Below are positions 12,736-22,586 of a DNA stretch of 64,000 nucleotides, piece by piece. The translations under genes were made by a program, and so were the position numbers. The notes below the pieces were generated by a model. The model was not told where the DNA came from. It saw only the letters and a list, made by a program, of their open reading frames with translations, and did no database searches. The DNA is taken from positions 2,356,001 through 2,420,000 of the forward strand of contig NZ_CP060782.1 in assembly GCF_014489515.1 (NCBI RefSeq), in the 5' to 3' direction. Each line of letters starts with the position of its first letter. The stretch's first letter is position 1. This stretch comes from Sphingomonas sediminicola. Its GTDB lineage: Bacteria > Pseudomonadota > Alphaproteobacteria > Sphingomonadales > Sphingomonadaceae.

Positions 12736-13142
12736 TCAAGCTTCAGGCAACTCAGTTTCGAGGGGGAAGCCCTCGTCGAGCCAGCCGGTGATCCCTCCGG
12801 CCATGATCTTCACCGGCCGGTCCAACCTCGCCAGCCGAAGCGCGCCGCGCGCGGCGCCGTTGCAGTGCGGGCCGGCGCAATAGGTTACGAAAAGCGTGTC
12901 CGCCGGCCACTGCGCCATCTTCGACCCGATTATCTTTCCGTGAGGCAGGTTGATCGCCCCGGGATGTGACCACGCTCGAACAGAGCCGGCCCGCGAACGT
13001 CGAGAAGCACGAAACCCGGATTACCGGACGCCAGTGCCTGATGCGTGTCCCAGCAATCTGTTTCGAACTCGAAGGCTGCGGCGAAGTGCGACAGCGCCCT
13101 GGTCGCGTCGGCGGCCGGAATTTCGGTGACACCATTGGACAT
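12736..13142 (-). CDS. Rhodanese-like domain protein, frameshifted as sequenced
   Basis: A single-domain rhodanese of about 135 residues after repair. The N-terminal half gives GFVLLDVRGPALFERGHIPG, the expected CH2A region. The C-terminal half gives FVTYCAGPHCNGAARGALRL, where the first Cys is the expected sulfur-carrying residue, and MAGGITGWLDEGF. The break at the CCCC/GGG junction 12957-12963 needs one more base. The start at ATG 13142 follows AAGGAG at a spacing of about 8 and is preferred over ATG 13172. It likely moves sulfane sulfur in the cytoplasm. It is divergent from the AraC/GlxA gene, which may regulate it. Confidence 0.85.
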
Positions 13143-13205
13143 CGGATCGTCTCCTTCTGATCCGCTGGACATAAGGCTATTCCTATCCACGGGTGAGTGG
13201 CGTAA

Positions 13206-14227
13206 ATGCCAATAAGCAGCAAGATCATGCCAAACTCGCCGGAAGATCCGTCCTCTTTCAACAGAAGCGTCGTTGCGCTCGCTTACGACGGACTTTGCAC
13301 TTTCGAATTCGGGATCGCGGCGGAGGTCTTCGGCCTTGCCCGCCCGGAGATGGGGAGGACTGGTACCGTTTCTCGACGGCAGCAGTGGCACCGGGCCGGA
13401 TGCATGCGCGCGGTGGCATCGCGATCACGGCGGATTGCGGGCTCGAAGCGCTGGATAGTGCCGGAACAATCGTGGTCCCTGGGTGGAGCGGGATCGATGC
13501 ACCAGTACCGCAGTCCCTCATCGAGCGATTGGTCGCAGCGCATTCCCGTGGCGCGCGGCTAATGTCGATCTGCTCGGGAGCAACGGTGCTGGCGGCAACC
13601 GGATTGCTGGACGGGAAGACCGTCGCGACCCATTGGCGCTACTCGGAGGCGCTCGCCCGCCGGTTTCCACAGGTCAACGTGGACGCATCCGTTCTCTATA
13701 TCGGCGACGGACGGATCTTTACTTCAGCTGGCAGCTCGGCGGGCATCGACCTGCTCCTTCACCTGGTCCGTTGCGATTTCGGCGCCGAGAAAGCGAACGC
13801 GGTCGCGCGACGCCTCGTGATGCCGGCGCATCGTGAAGGCGGACAGGCGCAGTATATCGAGCGGCCGGTAGTGCCGGAGCGCGGGACGCTAGCACCTCTG
13901 CTCGACGCGATGCGCGCAAATCTGGCGGGAGATCACAGCATCAGCCGGCTGGCCCGCGCGGCGGCGATGAGCGAGCGCACGTTCCTTCGCCGGTTTCGCG
14001 AGGCGACCGGGACCACTCCCGGCGAGTGGCTGATCAACACTCGCATCGATGCGGCTCGAGAATTGCTCGAGCAAACTCGCGGCTCAATCGACGAGATATC
14101 TGCGGCAGCGGGCTTCGGGTCGGTCGAGGCGCTCCGACACCATTTCCGGCGTCGCTTCGGGATCTCGCCCGCCACTTACCGGCGGAATTATCTACCGGGC
14201 GGTCCGCAGGTCAGAGCGGACGCCTAG
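13206..14227 (+). CDS. GlxA/FtrA-type AraC family transcriptional regulator, frameshifted as sequenced
   Basis: The restored 340-residue product has an N-terminal DJ-1/PfpI (class I amidotransferase-like) domain (VVALAYDGLCTFEFGIAAEV; ICSGATVLAATGLLDGK) and a C-terminal AraC double helix-turn-helix (ISRLARAAAMSERTFLRRF; EISAAAGFGSVEALRHHF). Such proteins are cytoplasmic activators that respond to metabolites and often govern a neighbouring gene. The break lies at GGGG 13352-13355, where one G restores PEMGEDWYRF. The start ATG 13206 is chosen from the conserved N-terminal strand. It shares a 63-bp divergent region with the rhodanese gene. Confidence 0.88.
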
Positions 14228-14231
14228 CCGA

Positions 14232-15917
14232 TCAACGGCCGTGGCCGCGCCAGCGTTTGACGGTGCGCTGGATGATGCCCTCTTCGCCGCCGGTCTCGCG
14301 CCACAGGGCAGCGAAGCTCGGGTCGGCGGAGGCCGGACGCTTCTCCGGCTCGAGGTCGTCGAAGCGAACACGGATAGGGATCGCGACGCCTTCGCCGCAG
14401 GCGATGCACTCGCGGTTGCGGAGCGCCGGGATCGCATCGAGGAAGCCGCGGGCACCTTCCGGCATCGCCGCACGCACGCAGGCCTGGTCTCGGTCGTTGT
14501 TCAGACGCATCGAGATGATCGTACCGCACTGCGACAGCACGCCTTCCGCCAAGTCGGACGGACGCTGCGTGATGAGGCCGAGGGACACACCGTACTTACG
14601 GCCCTCCTTGGCGATACGCTCGAGGATCTTGCGGACGGCCTGGGCTCCGCCGTTCTCGTCCTTCGGGACGTAACGGTGAGCCTCTTCGCAAACGAGTAGG
14701 ATCGGACGCTGCGGTTCTGTCCGCGACCAGATCGCATAGTCGAACACCATGCGGGCGAGCACCGAAACCACCACCGAGGTAATCTCGGATGGAACGCCCG
14801 ACACGTCGACGATTGAAATCGGACGCCCGTGGCTCGGAAGGCGGAACAACTTCGCGAGGAAGCCTCCCATCGTGTCTGAAACGAGCATGCCCGAGAACAT
14901 GAAGGTGTATCGCGGGTCGGCGCGAAGCTCTTCGAGCTTCGTCTTCAGGCGCTGATAGGGAAGCGTATCGCCGGCGCGTTCCAGCTTGCCCATCTCATTC
15001 ACGACGATGCCGTTGAGGTCGGCGAGAAGGTACGGGATCGGTGAATCCACGGTCACCTTGCCGAACTGCTCGACGTTCTTGCCCTTGGTGCGGGCAGCCA
15101 GAAGGCACTTGGCGAGGATGTCGGCGTCGCGCTGACGCTCCGAGCCATGCGTGGTCAGCATGACCTCGCAATGCTCTTCGAAGTTCATCAGCCAATAAGG
15201 AAGCTGAAGGTTGTCGACGTTGAACAGCTCGCCGCAGTCCTTGAACGCTGCGGAATACTCCCCGTGCGGGTCGATCATCACGATGTGACCCTCGGGGCTG
15301 AGCTCCGAAATGCGGTGCAGGATCAACGAAACCGAGGTCGACTTACCGGTACCGGTCGATCCGAGGATCGCGAAGTGCTTCGACAGCATCGGGTCGACGT
15401 AGAGTGCGCCGCGAATGTCGTCGGTCGGATAGACCGTGCCGATCTCAACGTGCGGGCTGTCGTCAGCCGCGAACACCGAGCGGAGATCCTGCGTCGAGAC
15501 TGCAAGAACCTTTTCGCCCGGGATCGGATAGCGCGTCACACCGCGACGGAAGTTGGACATGTTGCCTGCGGAATCCCGAGCGCCTTCGCCGAGGAAGTCG
15601 ATAGACGCGAGGATCTCGCCGTTGTCGCCGCTCTTCATGGTGCGGACGTTCGCGATAAGCCAGCTGCCGGCGACTGACATCTTTACCTGGCTGCCGACCT
15701 GGCCGGACATGGCGACCGAAGGATCGGAATGGTTGTGCAGACTAGCGAGCACCGCCCCATCCATCCGGATTCGCGAGCCCGAGCCGGCGATCTCGACGAC
15801 CTCGCCAATAGCCTGAAGGCTTGCCGCCGCAGACACCGCTTTCGATTGCGCGCCGCCATCATCGCTGAAGCTGCTGATTTCGTTTACGAAACTCTGCAGG
15901 TTCGGTTGTTCGTCCAT
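14232..15917 (-). CDS. HerA-like DNA translocase ATPase (DUF87)
   Basis: An intact 561-residue ATPase of the HerA/FtsK superfamily. An N-terminal beta-barrel-like region (about 30-150) is followed by Walker A GSTGTGKS (186-193), the DPHGEYSAAF motif, and Walker B in ILLVCEEAHRYVP with a downstream LGLITQRPSDL segment, as in archaeal and bacterial HerA. HerA forms hexamers that pump DNA, and in archaea it works with the NurA nuclease and Mre11-Rad50 in end resection. No NurA homologue is visible here, so the partner and exact role in this bacterium remain open. Confidence 0.88.
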   Translation of the reverse strand: MDEQPNLQSFVNEISSFSDDGGAQSKAVSAAASLQAIGEVVEIAGSGSRIRMDGAVLASLHNHSDPSVAMSGQVGSQVKMSVAGSWLIANVRTMKSGDNGEILASIDFLGEGARDSAGNMSNFRRGVTRYPIPGEKVLAVSTQDLRSVFAADDSPHVEIGTVYPTDDIRGALYVDPMLSKHFAILGSTGTGKSTSVSLILHRISELSPEGHIVMIDPHGEYSAAFKDCGELFNVDNLQLPYWLMNFEEHCEVMLTTHGSERQRDADILAKCLLAARTKGKNVEQFGKVTVDSPIPYLLADLNGIVVNEMGKLERAGDTLPYQRLKTKLEELRADPRYTFMFSGMLVSDTMGGFLAKLFRLPSHGRPISIVDVSGVPSEITSVVVSVLARMVFDYAIWSRTEPQRPILLVCEEAHRYVPKDENGGAQAVRKILERIAKEGRKYGVSLGLITQRPSDLAEGVLSQCGTIISMRLNNDRDQACVRAAMPEGARGFLDAIPALRNRECIACGEGVAIPIRVRFDDLEPEKRPASADPSFAALWRETGGEEGIIQRTVKRWRGHGR

Positions 15918-15992
15918 TAATCCGCCCCAACTCGCGTTAACTTGATCTGGAGCAAACTGGTAAGCGCGAGCGGTTAAGATTTACCTTAAGGT

Positions 15993-16757
15993 CTAGAAGC
16001 GGCGCCGGAACACCATCGCGGCAGCCCATCCGAGGAACAGCGACATCACCACCGCAGCAAGGCCGTAGAGGAACTCGTGGCGGCGGGCGACGAGGGATAC
16101 CCAGCGCTCGAATCCGCTCTTGCCGATGTAGATGTCGCGTGTGGCGACGGCGAGCACCCGGCCATCCTGGATGAGGAAAGTCTCGGCCGTGTAGGTCCCC
16201 ACGGGCACCTGACTCGGGATGGAAATGCGGGCGCGGTAGAGCACGCCTTCGCTGATTTCGACGCCGCGCGGGCTTTCGTAGTAAACGCCGTTGCGCTTTC
16301 GAAGATCGATCAGTCCGGCCTCGAAGTGGCGCGCCTTTTCCGGCAACGCTCCCGAGCCCGGCGAAAGCTGCAAATTCTGCAGGCCGATTTCGTAGATCGC
16401 CGCCGTGCGCTCATCGACGAGCTGCGAAATCGGCCGTGACGAGGCCACTGCGTAGAAAGCGGGCGCCGACCGGAAGCGCGCCGAATCCGCGTTCATCCAG
16501 ATTCCGGCGATCTTCTGCTTTTCACGGATGAGGATCGGCTGCACCGGTCCGCGAAGGACCACCGCGATGTCCGGGGCGCGCTCCGGCAACCGGCCGCGTG
16601 GATAGAGGATCGCTCCGAATAGGAGGAGCTGGGCGCCCGAGAAGCTGTAGCGGATCTCGATCCTGCGCGCCGACACGTCCGGAACGAGCACGGGCTTTGC
16701 CTGCGCCATCAGTGCGAGCGAAACGATCGCAAGCACCAAGGCGCGACCGATCTTCAC
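15993..16757 (-). CDS. TIGR02186 family membrane-anchored periplasmic protein
   Basis: A 254-residue protein with a signal peptide (MKIGRALVLAIVSLALMAQA), a periplasmic beta-rich body (VSARRIEIRYSFSGAQLLLF; VVLRGPVQPI) and one C-terminal membrane segment ending in a basic RRRF tail. This matches the TIGR02186 family, which in alphaproteobacteria is found next to TauE/SafE-type anion exporters. The start overlaps the stop of the upstream tauE-like gene by 4 bp, supporting translational coupling and a shared role, perhaps as a periplasmic accessory to the exporter. No biochemical function is known to me. Confidence 0.85.
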   Translation of the reverse strand: MKIGRALVLAIVSLALMAQAKPVLVPDVSARRIEIRYSFSGAQLLLFGAILYPRGRLPERAPDIAVVLRGPVQPILIREKQKIAGIWMNADSARFRSAPAFYAVASSRPISQLVDERTAAIYEIGLQNLQLSPGSGALPEKARHFEAGLIDLRKRNGVYYESPRGVEISEGVLYRARISIPSQVPVGTYTAETFLIQDGRVLAVATRDIYIGKSGFERWVSLVARRHEFLYGLAAVVMSLFLGWAAAMVFRRRF

Positions 16758-17662
16758 AGATATTCCACCGTGAAGATCTCGTCCGGACGCCAGGCAAGCC
16801 CGAGCGCCATCCGCATCCCGACGAGGAGAATGACGACCGCAAGCGCAAGGCGAAGGAAGTCGGGCTTCATTCGAGTGGCGAGCGCTGCGCCGTACTGGGC
16901 ACCGACGACGCCACCGACGAGGAGGAGCGCCGCAAGGACGATGTCGACCGACCGTGTGGTCAGCGCGTGGACCATCGTCGTGCCCGCGCTGATAACCAGG
17001 ATGATTGCGAGCGACGTGCCGATCACGACGCGGGCCGGCATACCCAGGATATAGATCATCGCCGGGACGAGTACGAAGCCGCCTCCGACGCCAAGCAGCA
17101 TGGTCAGGATGCCCGCGCCGAAGCCGAGCGCGAGCGGCGCCAGCGGGGAGATGTAGAGACCCGACTTGTAGAAGCGCCAGCGGAGCGGGAGGGTGGCCAC
17201 CCAGCGATTGTGCCTCGGTCTCTGGCGCGGCGCGGCGGCCTTCACATAACCGAGCGCAATCAGCGCATCCTTGAGCATGAGCACGCCGATGTAGCCAAGC
17301 AGAACGACGTACATGAAGCCGATGACGACATCGATCTGGCCGCTCGCCTGCAGAGCACGGAATATCGCGGCGCCCACCAGCGAGCCGATGATGCCGCCGG
17401 CAACCACCACCGCGCCCATCTGCAAATCCGCGCCGCCGCGCCGCATGTGAGCCATGGCACCGGTCACGCTGGCGCCCGTGATCTGCGTCGTCGCCGATGC
17501 GACCGCCACGGTCGGCGGGATTCCGTAGAAGATCAGCAGTGGCGTCGTTAGGAAGCCGCCGCCGACACCGAACATGCCCGACAGGATGCCGACGACCCCG
17601 CCAAGCGCGATGATCAACAGCGCATTGACCGACTGGCCGGCGATCGGGAGGTAGATGTCCAT
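16754..17662 (-). CDS. TauE/SafE family sulfite/organosulfonate exporter
   Basis: From ATG 17662 the protein has 302 residues with about eight membrane segments and two copies of the family's Gly-rich motif: GILSGMFGVGGGFLTTPLL near the N-terminus and AGILTMLLGVGGGFVLVPA in the second half. TauE/SafE proteins are inner-membrane anion exporters, usually annotated for sulfite, sulfoacetate or similar. The reading frame stays open upstream to 18196, but that part has no membrane character and overlaps other genes, so I trim it. It is followed by the TIGR02186 gene with a 4-bp overlap. Confidence 0.9.
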   Translation of the reverse strand: MDIYLPIAGQSVNALLIIALGGVVGILSGMFGVGGGFLTTPLLIFYGIPPTVAVASATTQITGASVTGAMAHMRRGGADLQMGAVVVAGGIIGSLVGAAIFRALQASGQIDVVIGFMYVVLLGYIGVLMLKDALIALGYVKAAAPRQRPRHNRWVATLPLRWRFYKSGLYISPLAPLALGFGAGILTMLLGVGGGFVLVPAMIYILGMPARVVIGTSLAIILVISAGTTMVHALTTRSVDIVLAALLLVGGVVGAQYGAALATRMKPDFLRLALAVVILLVGMRMALGLAWRPDEIFTVEYL

Positions 17663-17724
17663 CGGCAACGAAGGACTAGCGGCAAAGTCGGCTTGAGGCC
17701 AAGCGCAACGGCTGTTTTCGGCGG

Positions 17725-18042
17725 CTAGAATTTGGCCCCCAATGTTACCGCCGGTCCGGAATCCGGCTCGGCCGTACCCGCCAGCCTCTGACGCCAGTCG
17801 AGATGAACATTCACGTTCGAGCGCACGCGCACCGAAATCCGCGCACCAGCATCGACGCGATAAAGGCCGGGCGGGTACCCGCCCCAGACACCGAGATCGG
17901 CAGAGAAACGGCCCCAGACTGGACGCGAGACAGCAAGGCCGCCGTCGGCGAACAGGTCGCGGCTGCGGATGCCGACAACGCCCCCTGGGCCATAGCCGTC
18001 GAGGAACAGGTCCCACCGAGCGCCCCTCAGACTGCACCACAT
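17725..18042 (-). CDS. Probable C-terminal piece of an outer-membrane beta-barrel protein
   Basis: A 105-residue frame with alternating amphipathic strands (RWDLFLDGYGPGGVVGIRSR, FADGGLAVSRPVWGRF, VNVHLDWRQRLAG) that ends in TLGAKF, a typical terminal barrel strand. I see no signal peptide, and an in-frame stop lies shortly upstream. It therefore looks like the 3' end of a larger barrel protein, truncated or broken, and the missing part could not be found in the adjacent sequence. Its codon use is like that of the neighbours. A real small gene cannot be excluded. Confidence 0.4.
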   Translation of the reverse strand: MWCSLRGARWDLFLDGYGPGGVVGIRSRDLFADGGLAVSRPVWGRFSADLGVWGGYPPGLYRVDAGARISVRVRSNVNVHLDWRQRLAGTAEPDSGPAVTLGAKF

Positions 18043-18117
18043 CGGTACATCGGCTCTTCCTCAAGATTGATCCGTTCCGGCGGTTTCTTGGCCTCGAACC
18101 TGTTGCTAGAGAGTCGC

Positions 18118-19416
18118 GTGCTCCGGGAATCGACGAGGCTAAAGGTCGGAACGACCGCGCTGACGCGCACTCATTTCCTGCTGCTTTATGCAGCAATGCT
18201 GGTCGCCGCCTCGGGCAATACAGCGCTGCAATCGGTGATGCCGGCCATAGGACGCGAGATCGGGATCTCCGATTTCTGGGTTGCGGTCGCCTACACCTGG
18301 TCGGCGGTCCTGTGGGTCGCGCTCGCGCCTTTCTGGGCCGAGAAGAGCGATCACCACGGACGCAAGGCGCTTACCCTGCTCGGACTGTCGGGATTCATCG
18401 CATCAAGCTTGTTGTGTGGGACTGTCCTTCACCTCGGCCTGATCGGCGCGATCGGCGGAGGAGTGACGTTCCTTTTGTTCGGCATGTTCCGGGCAATCTA
18501 CGGCGCTCTGGGCAGTTCGACGCCTTCCGCAACCCAGGCCTATCTCGCAGCGAAGACGAGAAGGGGCGGCCGCGTCGCTGCCTTGTCGGCGCTCTCCAGT
18601 TCCTTCGGCCTTGGAACGATCATCGGTCCGGCGGTCGCGCCGTTGTTCGTCCTTCCGCTGGTAGGCTTGGCCGGCCCTTTGTTCGCCTTTGCGCTGATCG
18701 CAATCGCCGTATTCGCCGCAGTTCTTCTGTGGCTTCCGAACGATCGATATGGCCGCCGCATCGGCCATGGCGCGGCAATGAGCTATCCGTCAGGAGCCTC
18801 GCAGCCGACAGGAGCTAGCGTCGTCGCGGCGACGTCGCCGAGGAGCAAGAGGTTAAGCTGGAAGGACTCCCGCGTTCGGTCGTGGATCATGGCTGGCGTC
18901 GCGGCCGGCCATGCGCAGGCGGCGACTTTGACCTGCATCGGTTTCTTCGTGATCGACCGGCTCAACCTCGAGCCGCATGGATCGGAAGCCTCGATCGCGA
19001 TCGTGATGATGGCGGGCGCGTCCGCCACCTTGGCGGCACAATGGGGCCTGATCCCGAGGCTGAACCTGAAGCCGCAGGCCCTGATTTTCTCAGGGGCGTT
19101 GGTGGCCGCGATCGGGCTCGCCGGAGCCATGATCGCTCGCGACCTTTATGGAATCACTTTGTCGTTCGCACTTGCTTCGCTCGGATTCGGCTTCACCCGG
19201 CCGGGCTTCACCGGCGGTGCGTCGCTTGCGGTCCCGCTGGCGGAGCAAGGCGGAGTGGCAGGGCTGATCACGGCAGCGAACGGCATCAGCTGGGTGGCCG
19301 CACCGGCCCTCGGCATGGCGCTCTACCTCGTCAACCCGAACCTGCCGTTCGCAATTTCGTCCGCGCTGCTCGTCGCTCTGGCGATCTGGTCCCGACGCGC
19401 GCTTCCGCGCTTTTAG
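18118..19416 (+). CDS. MFS transporter (drug-efflux-like)
   Basis: About 432 residues with 12 predicted membrane segments. The first is LLLYAAMLVAASGNTALQSV; the loop between segments 2 and 3 reads FWAEKSDHHGRKALTLLGL, the usual MFS motif A region. A hydrophilic linker near the middle (SYPSGASQPTGASVV) separates the two six-helix halves. Substrate is unknown; multidrug or metabolite efflux is the usual guess. The frame extends upstream to 17803 without membrane character. GTG 18118 is my choice, with TTG 18103 or 18088 possible. The stop overlaps the convergent CDC48-like gene by 4 bp. Confidence 0.87.
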   Translation: MLRESTRLKVGTTALTRTHFLLLYAAMLVAASGNTALQSVMPAIGREIGISDFWVAVAYTWSAVLWVALAPFWAEKSDHHGRKALTLLGLSGFIASSLLCGTVLHLGLIGAIGGGVTFLLFGMFRAIYGALGSSTPSATQAYLAAKTRRGGRVAALSALSSSFGLGTIIGPAVAPLFVLPLVGLAGPLFAFALIAIAVFAAVLLWLPNDRYGRRIGHGAAMSYPSGASQPTGASVVAATSPRSKRLSWKDSRVRSWIMAGVAAGHAQAATLTCIGFFVIDRLNLEPHGSEASIAIVMMAGASATLAAQWGLIPRLNLKPQALIFSGALVAAIGLAGAMIARDLYGITLSFALASLGFGFTRPGFTGGASLAVPLAEQGGVAGLITAANGISWVAAPALGMALYLVNPNLPFAISSALLVALAIWSRRALPRF

Positions 19417-21731
19417 TGGTCCGAGCCCTTACCGTCGCCGCCGCGTGACCGGAGCATTCCCGGAAGAACGAAGCCGATACCTGTCGGTCGCACCGCTTCG
19501 CTTTTCAATGTCCGTTGGATGCGCTCATATTCGTCGAGCATTTCGGGCGTGACCGAAGCGCGGGTCTCGGTAAGGGCGGCCTCGAAGTCGGCCATCGTCA
19601 CTTCCTTCGCCTCGAGTCCGCGACGAAGCGCGGTCAATCCGGCACGGCGGACCAAATCCTCGAGATCGGCGCCGGTGAAACGCTCGGTCCGCTGGGCGAG
19701 CGATTCGAGGTCGACGTCCTTGGCGAGCGGCATTTCCTCAGTGTGGATTGCGAGAATCCGCCGCCGGCCGGCAGTGTCCGGAGTGCCGACGTAGATTAGT
19801 TCGTCGAGCCGGCCTGGCCGAAGCAACGCCGGGTCGATCAGGTTCGGCCGGTTGGTCGCGCCGATGACCACGACATTGTTGAGCTCTTCGAGCCCGTCCA
19901 TCTCGGCGAGGATCGTGTTGACCACCCTCTCAGTCACCTGCGGTTCGCCAAGACCGGCGCCGCGCGCGGGCACGAGGCTGTCGAGTTCGTCGATGAAGAT
20001 GATCGTCGGTGCGACCTGCCGGGCGCGTGCGAACAGGCGGGCGATCTGCTGCTCGCTTTCACCGTACCATTTGCTGAGCAGGTCGGACGACTTGGTCGCG
20101 ATGAAATTCGCTTCGCTCTCGCGCGCGGTCGCCTTGGCGAGCAAGGTCTTTCCTGTTCCCGGCGGGCCATAGAGCAGGAAACCCTTGGCCGGACGGATAC
20201 CAAGGCGGCGGAATGCTTCCGGATGCTTGAGCGGGAGCTCGACACCTTCGCGGAGCCGGTCGCGCGCCGCATCGAGGCCGCCGACGTCGTCCCAGTTGAC
20301 CGACGGCGTCTCGACCATGACCTCGCGCATTGCGGAAGGCTGCACGCGCTTCAGCGCATTGATGAAGTCGTGTGGTTCGACCGACAGAGCATCGAGGATC
20401 TCGGTAGGAATAGCCTCGTCCTCAAGGTTGAGGCGCGGCATGATCCGCCGGACTGCCTCCAGCGCCGCCTCGCGAGTCAGCGCTGCAAGATCCGCGCCGA
20501 CGAAGCCGTAGGTCTGCCGTGCCAGCTCATCGAGATCCACCTCCGCGCTGAGAGGCATGCCTCTGGTGTGGATCCCGAGAATCTCGCGCCGTCCCTTTTC
20601 GTCGGGAACGCCGACTACGATCTCGCGGTCGAACCGGCCAGGGCGACGAAGCGCCTCGTCGATCGCTTCCGGCCGGTTGGTCGCGGCAATCACGACGAGG
20701 TTCTGGCGCGGCTCCAGCCCGTCCATCAGGCTGAGGAGCTGCGCGACGAGCCGCTTTTCGGCCTCGCCCGTCACTTGGCTGCGCTTGGGCGCAATCGAAT
20801 CGATTTCGTCGATGAAGATGATCGACGGGGCGGATTCGGCGGCCTGCTCGAAAAGTTCGCGCAACTTCTTCTCGCTCTCGCCATAGGCCGAGCCCATGAT
20901 CTCCGGCCCCGCGATGTGGAAGAATTTCGCATCGCTCTCGTTCGCGACCGCTCGCGCAAGCCGGGTCTTGCCGGTGCCGGGCGGGCCGTGGAGCAGCACG
21001 CCCTTGGGCGGATCGACGCCGAGGCGCTGGAACAGTTCGGGATGGCGCAACGGAAGCTCGACCATCTCGCGCAGCGCGTCGATCGTGTCGCGCATGCCTC
21101 CGAGGTCGTCGTACGTGACGTCCGCGCGGCGCTCGCCTTCGCCTTTGGCATATTCGGGGAGCAGCTCGATCTGCGTGTTGGCGTCGACATGGACGATGCC
21201 CTTGGGCGTCGTGCTGACGACGTTCAACCGAACCTCATGAAGCGCGAAGGCAGGCGCGTTGAGCATCTGCCGGACTTCTTCGGGAATATTTGAATCGATT
21301 CGCTGGTGCCCGGTCGTGGCAACGACGTCGCCTTCGGTCACCGGCCGTCCCGCGAAGCTGCGCTTCAAGGCGATCGCCGAGCCCTGGAGACGGATATTGT
21401 CGGTGGCCGGCGCGAAGACCACGCGCGTCGCCGCTTTCGATTCGGCTTTCTTGACCTCGACATAGTCGCCCGATCCGACACGGGCGTTGGAGCGCTGCAG
21501 GCCGTCGAGACGAATGATATCGAGGCCGGCATCGTCGGGATAAGGTCGGAGGGCGCGAGCAGTCGTCGACCGCTTGCCGACAATCTCGATCACGTCGCCT
21601 TCGTTAAGGCCGAGCGACTTCATCAGGTTGAGGGATAGCCGGGCAAAACCACGGCCACCGTCCGCCGGCGGAAGGTTCGCCACCTGCACGCGGGCCGTAG
21701 TCGGTCGTTCGAGAGTATCCGTATCGGCCAC
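19413..21731 (-). CDS. CDC48/p97-type double AAA+ ATPase
   Basis: An intact 772-residue protein with the full CDC48/VAT plan. Residues 1-190 form the N-domain (double-psi barrel plus a second lobe). D1 has Walker A GPPGTGKT (249-256), Walker B IIFIDE (304-309) and an arginine-finger region [11 protein letters not shown]2 has Walker A GPPGTGKT (522-529) and Walker B IIFIDE (577-582). Such hexamers unfold proteins for quality control or turnover in archaea and eukaryotes. Homologues occur in scattered bacteria with largely unknown roles. No adaptor or protease lies next to it. Confidence 0.93.
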   Translation of the reverse strand: MADTDTLERPTTARVQVANLPPADGGRGFARLSLNLMKSLGLNEGDVIEIVGKRSTTARALRPYPDDAGLDIIRLDGLQRSNARVGSGDYVEVKKAESKAATRVVFAPATDNIRLQGSAIALKRSFAGRPVTEGDVVATTGHQRIDSNIPEEVRQMLNAPAFALHEVRLNVVSTTPKGIVHVDANTQIELLPEYAKGEGERRADVTYDDLGGMRDTIDALREMVELPLRHPELFQRLGVDPPKGVLLHGPPGTGKTRLARAVANESDAKFFHIAGPEIMGSAYGESEKKLRELFEQAAESAPSIIFIDEIDSIAPKRSQVTGEAEKRLVAQLLSLMDGLEPRQNLVVIAATNRPEAIDEALRRPGRFDREIVVGVPDEKGRREILGIHTRGMPLSAEVDLDELARQTYGFVGADLAALTREAALEAVRRIMPRLNLEDEAIPTEILDALSVEPHDFINALKRVQPSAMREVMVETPSVNWDDVGGLDAARDRLREGVELPLKHPEAFRRLGIRPAKGFLLYGPPGTGKTLLAKATARESEANFIATKSSDLLSKWYGESEQQIARLFARARQVAPTIIFIDELDSLVPARGAGLGEPQVTERVVNTILAEMDGLEELNNVVVIGATNRPNLIDPALLRPGRLDELIYVGTPDTAGRRRILAIHTEEMPLAKDVDLESLAQRTERFTGADLEDLVRRAGLTALRRGLEAKEVTMADFEAALTETRASVTPEMLDEYERIQRTLKSEAVRPTGIGFVLPGMLRSRGGDGKGSDH

Positions 21732-21821
21732 GCGACCATTCCTCCATTTTCGTGCCGCTAGCGTAACGGCTGCAGCGTGATTGGGTTCAATGTGGTGCGG
21801 CTGAAGCCCAAGAAAACCCCT

Positions 21822-22582
21822 TCAGAACTTGAGCGACCCGGCAATCTTTCGGACCGTCGAGCGTGGAGCCAGGCGCGTCGACCAGGCCCCGATCTTGTTC
21901 GTCGCGCCTGGAATCACGATCGCTTGATTGCGGTCGAGCCCTTCTAGTCCTGCCCTGACGACCGGCTCCGCTTCCATCGCAAGGCGGTCAAAACTTCCGA
22001 GCGTCTTGATCCCTGCCACGTCGCCGAACTCGGTCCGCGTCGGGCCGGGACAAAGCGCGCTCACCTTGATCCCGCGGTCCTTCCACTCCTCGTGCAGCGC
22101 TTCGGTGAACGAGAGAACGTAGGCCTTGGTCGCGAAATAGACCGCCATGTTCGGGCCTGGCTGGAATGCGGCGGTCGAGGCAACGTTGAGAATCGATCCG
22201 CCCCGTGCGCTCGCATGTCATCGATAACGATGAAGGTCAGATTGGTCAGGGACCGGATATTGAGGTCAATCATCTCAAGCTGGCGATCGAGCGGCAGCGC
22301 GTCGAACCGACCGCGAAGTCCGAAACCGGCATTGTTGATGAGCGTCCTGACCCACAGCCCGCGTGACTTGATCTCCTCAAGCAACTTGGCCGGCGAGTTT
22401 GGCTTGCCCAGATCGGCGGCAATGACGTGCGCCTTGCCGAGTTCGGCGGCGAGCTTGTTGAGGCGATCCTTTCGGCGCGCGACGAGAATGACCTCGTCGC
22501 CGCGCGCTGCACATTGCCTGGCGAATTCGACGCCGAGGCCGGCGGACGCGCCCGTGATGAGAGTCGCCGGCCTCGGGTCCAT
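21822..22582 (-). CDS. Short-chain dehydrogenase/reductase (SDR), frameshifted as sequenced
   Basis: The restored product of about 253 residues is a classical SDR with a Rossmann fold: TGASAGLGVEFARQ near the N-terminus for NAD(P) binding, the LINNAGFGLRGRF strand, and catalytic Y-x3-K in AVYFATKAYVLSFTEAL. It belongs to the DltE/YqjQ-like group of broad-substrate oxidoreductases. The break at CCCC 22201-22204 needs one base to give MRAHGGGSILNVAS. It starts 4 bp after the cyclophilin stop, so the two share a transcript. Substrate unknown. Confidence 0.88.
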
Positions 22583-22586
22583 CGCC

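Noticed and set aside
16598..17551. 317-residue plus-strand frame opposite tauE and the TIGR02186 gene
   Set aside because: Extremely Arg/Asp/His-rich and spans two real genes on the other strand.
16754..18196. 480-residue version of the TauE-type exporter
   Set aside because: The extra 178 N-terminal residues are Arg/Pro-rich, lack membrane helices and overlap other coding frames; the conserved protein begins at 17662.
20223..21293. 356-residue open frame on the plus strand inside the CDC48-like gene
   Set aside because: It lies antisense to a complete AAA ATPase with every motif intact, has low-complexity Arg/Ala/Asp-rich sequence and no recognisable domain. GC-rich genes often open such antisense frames.
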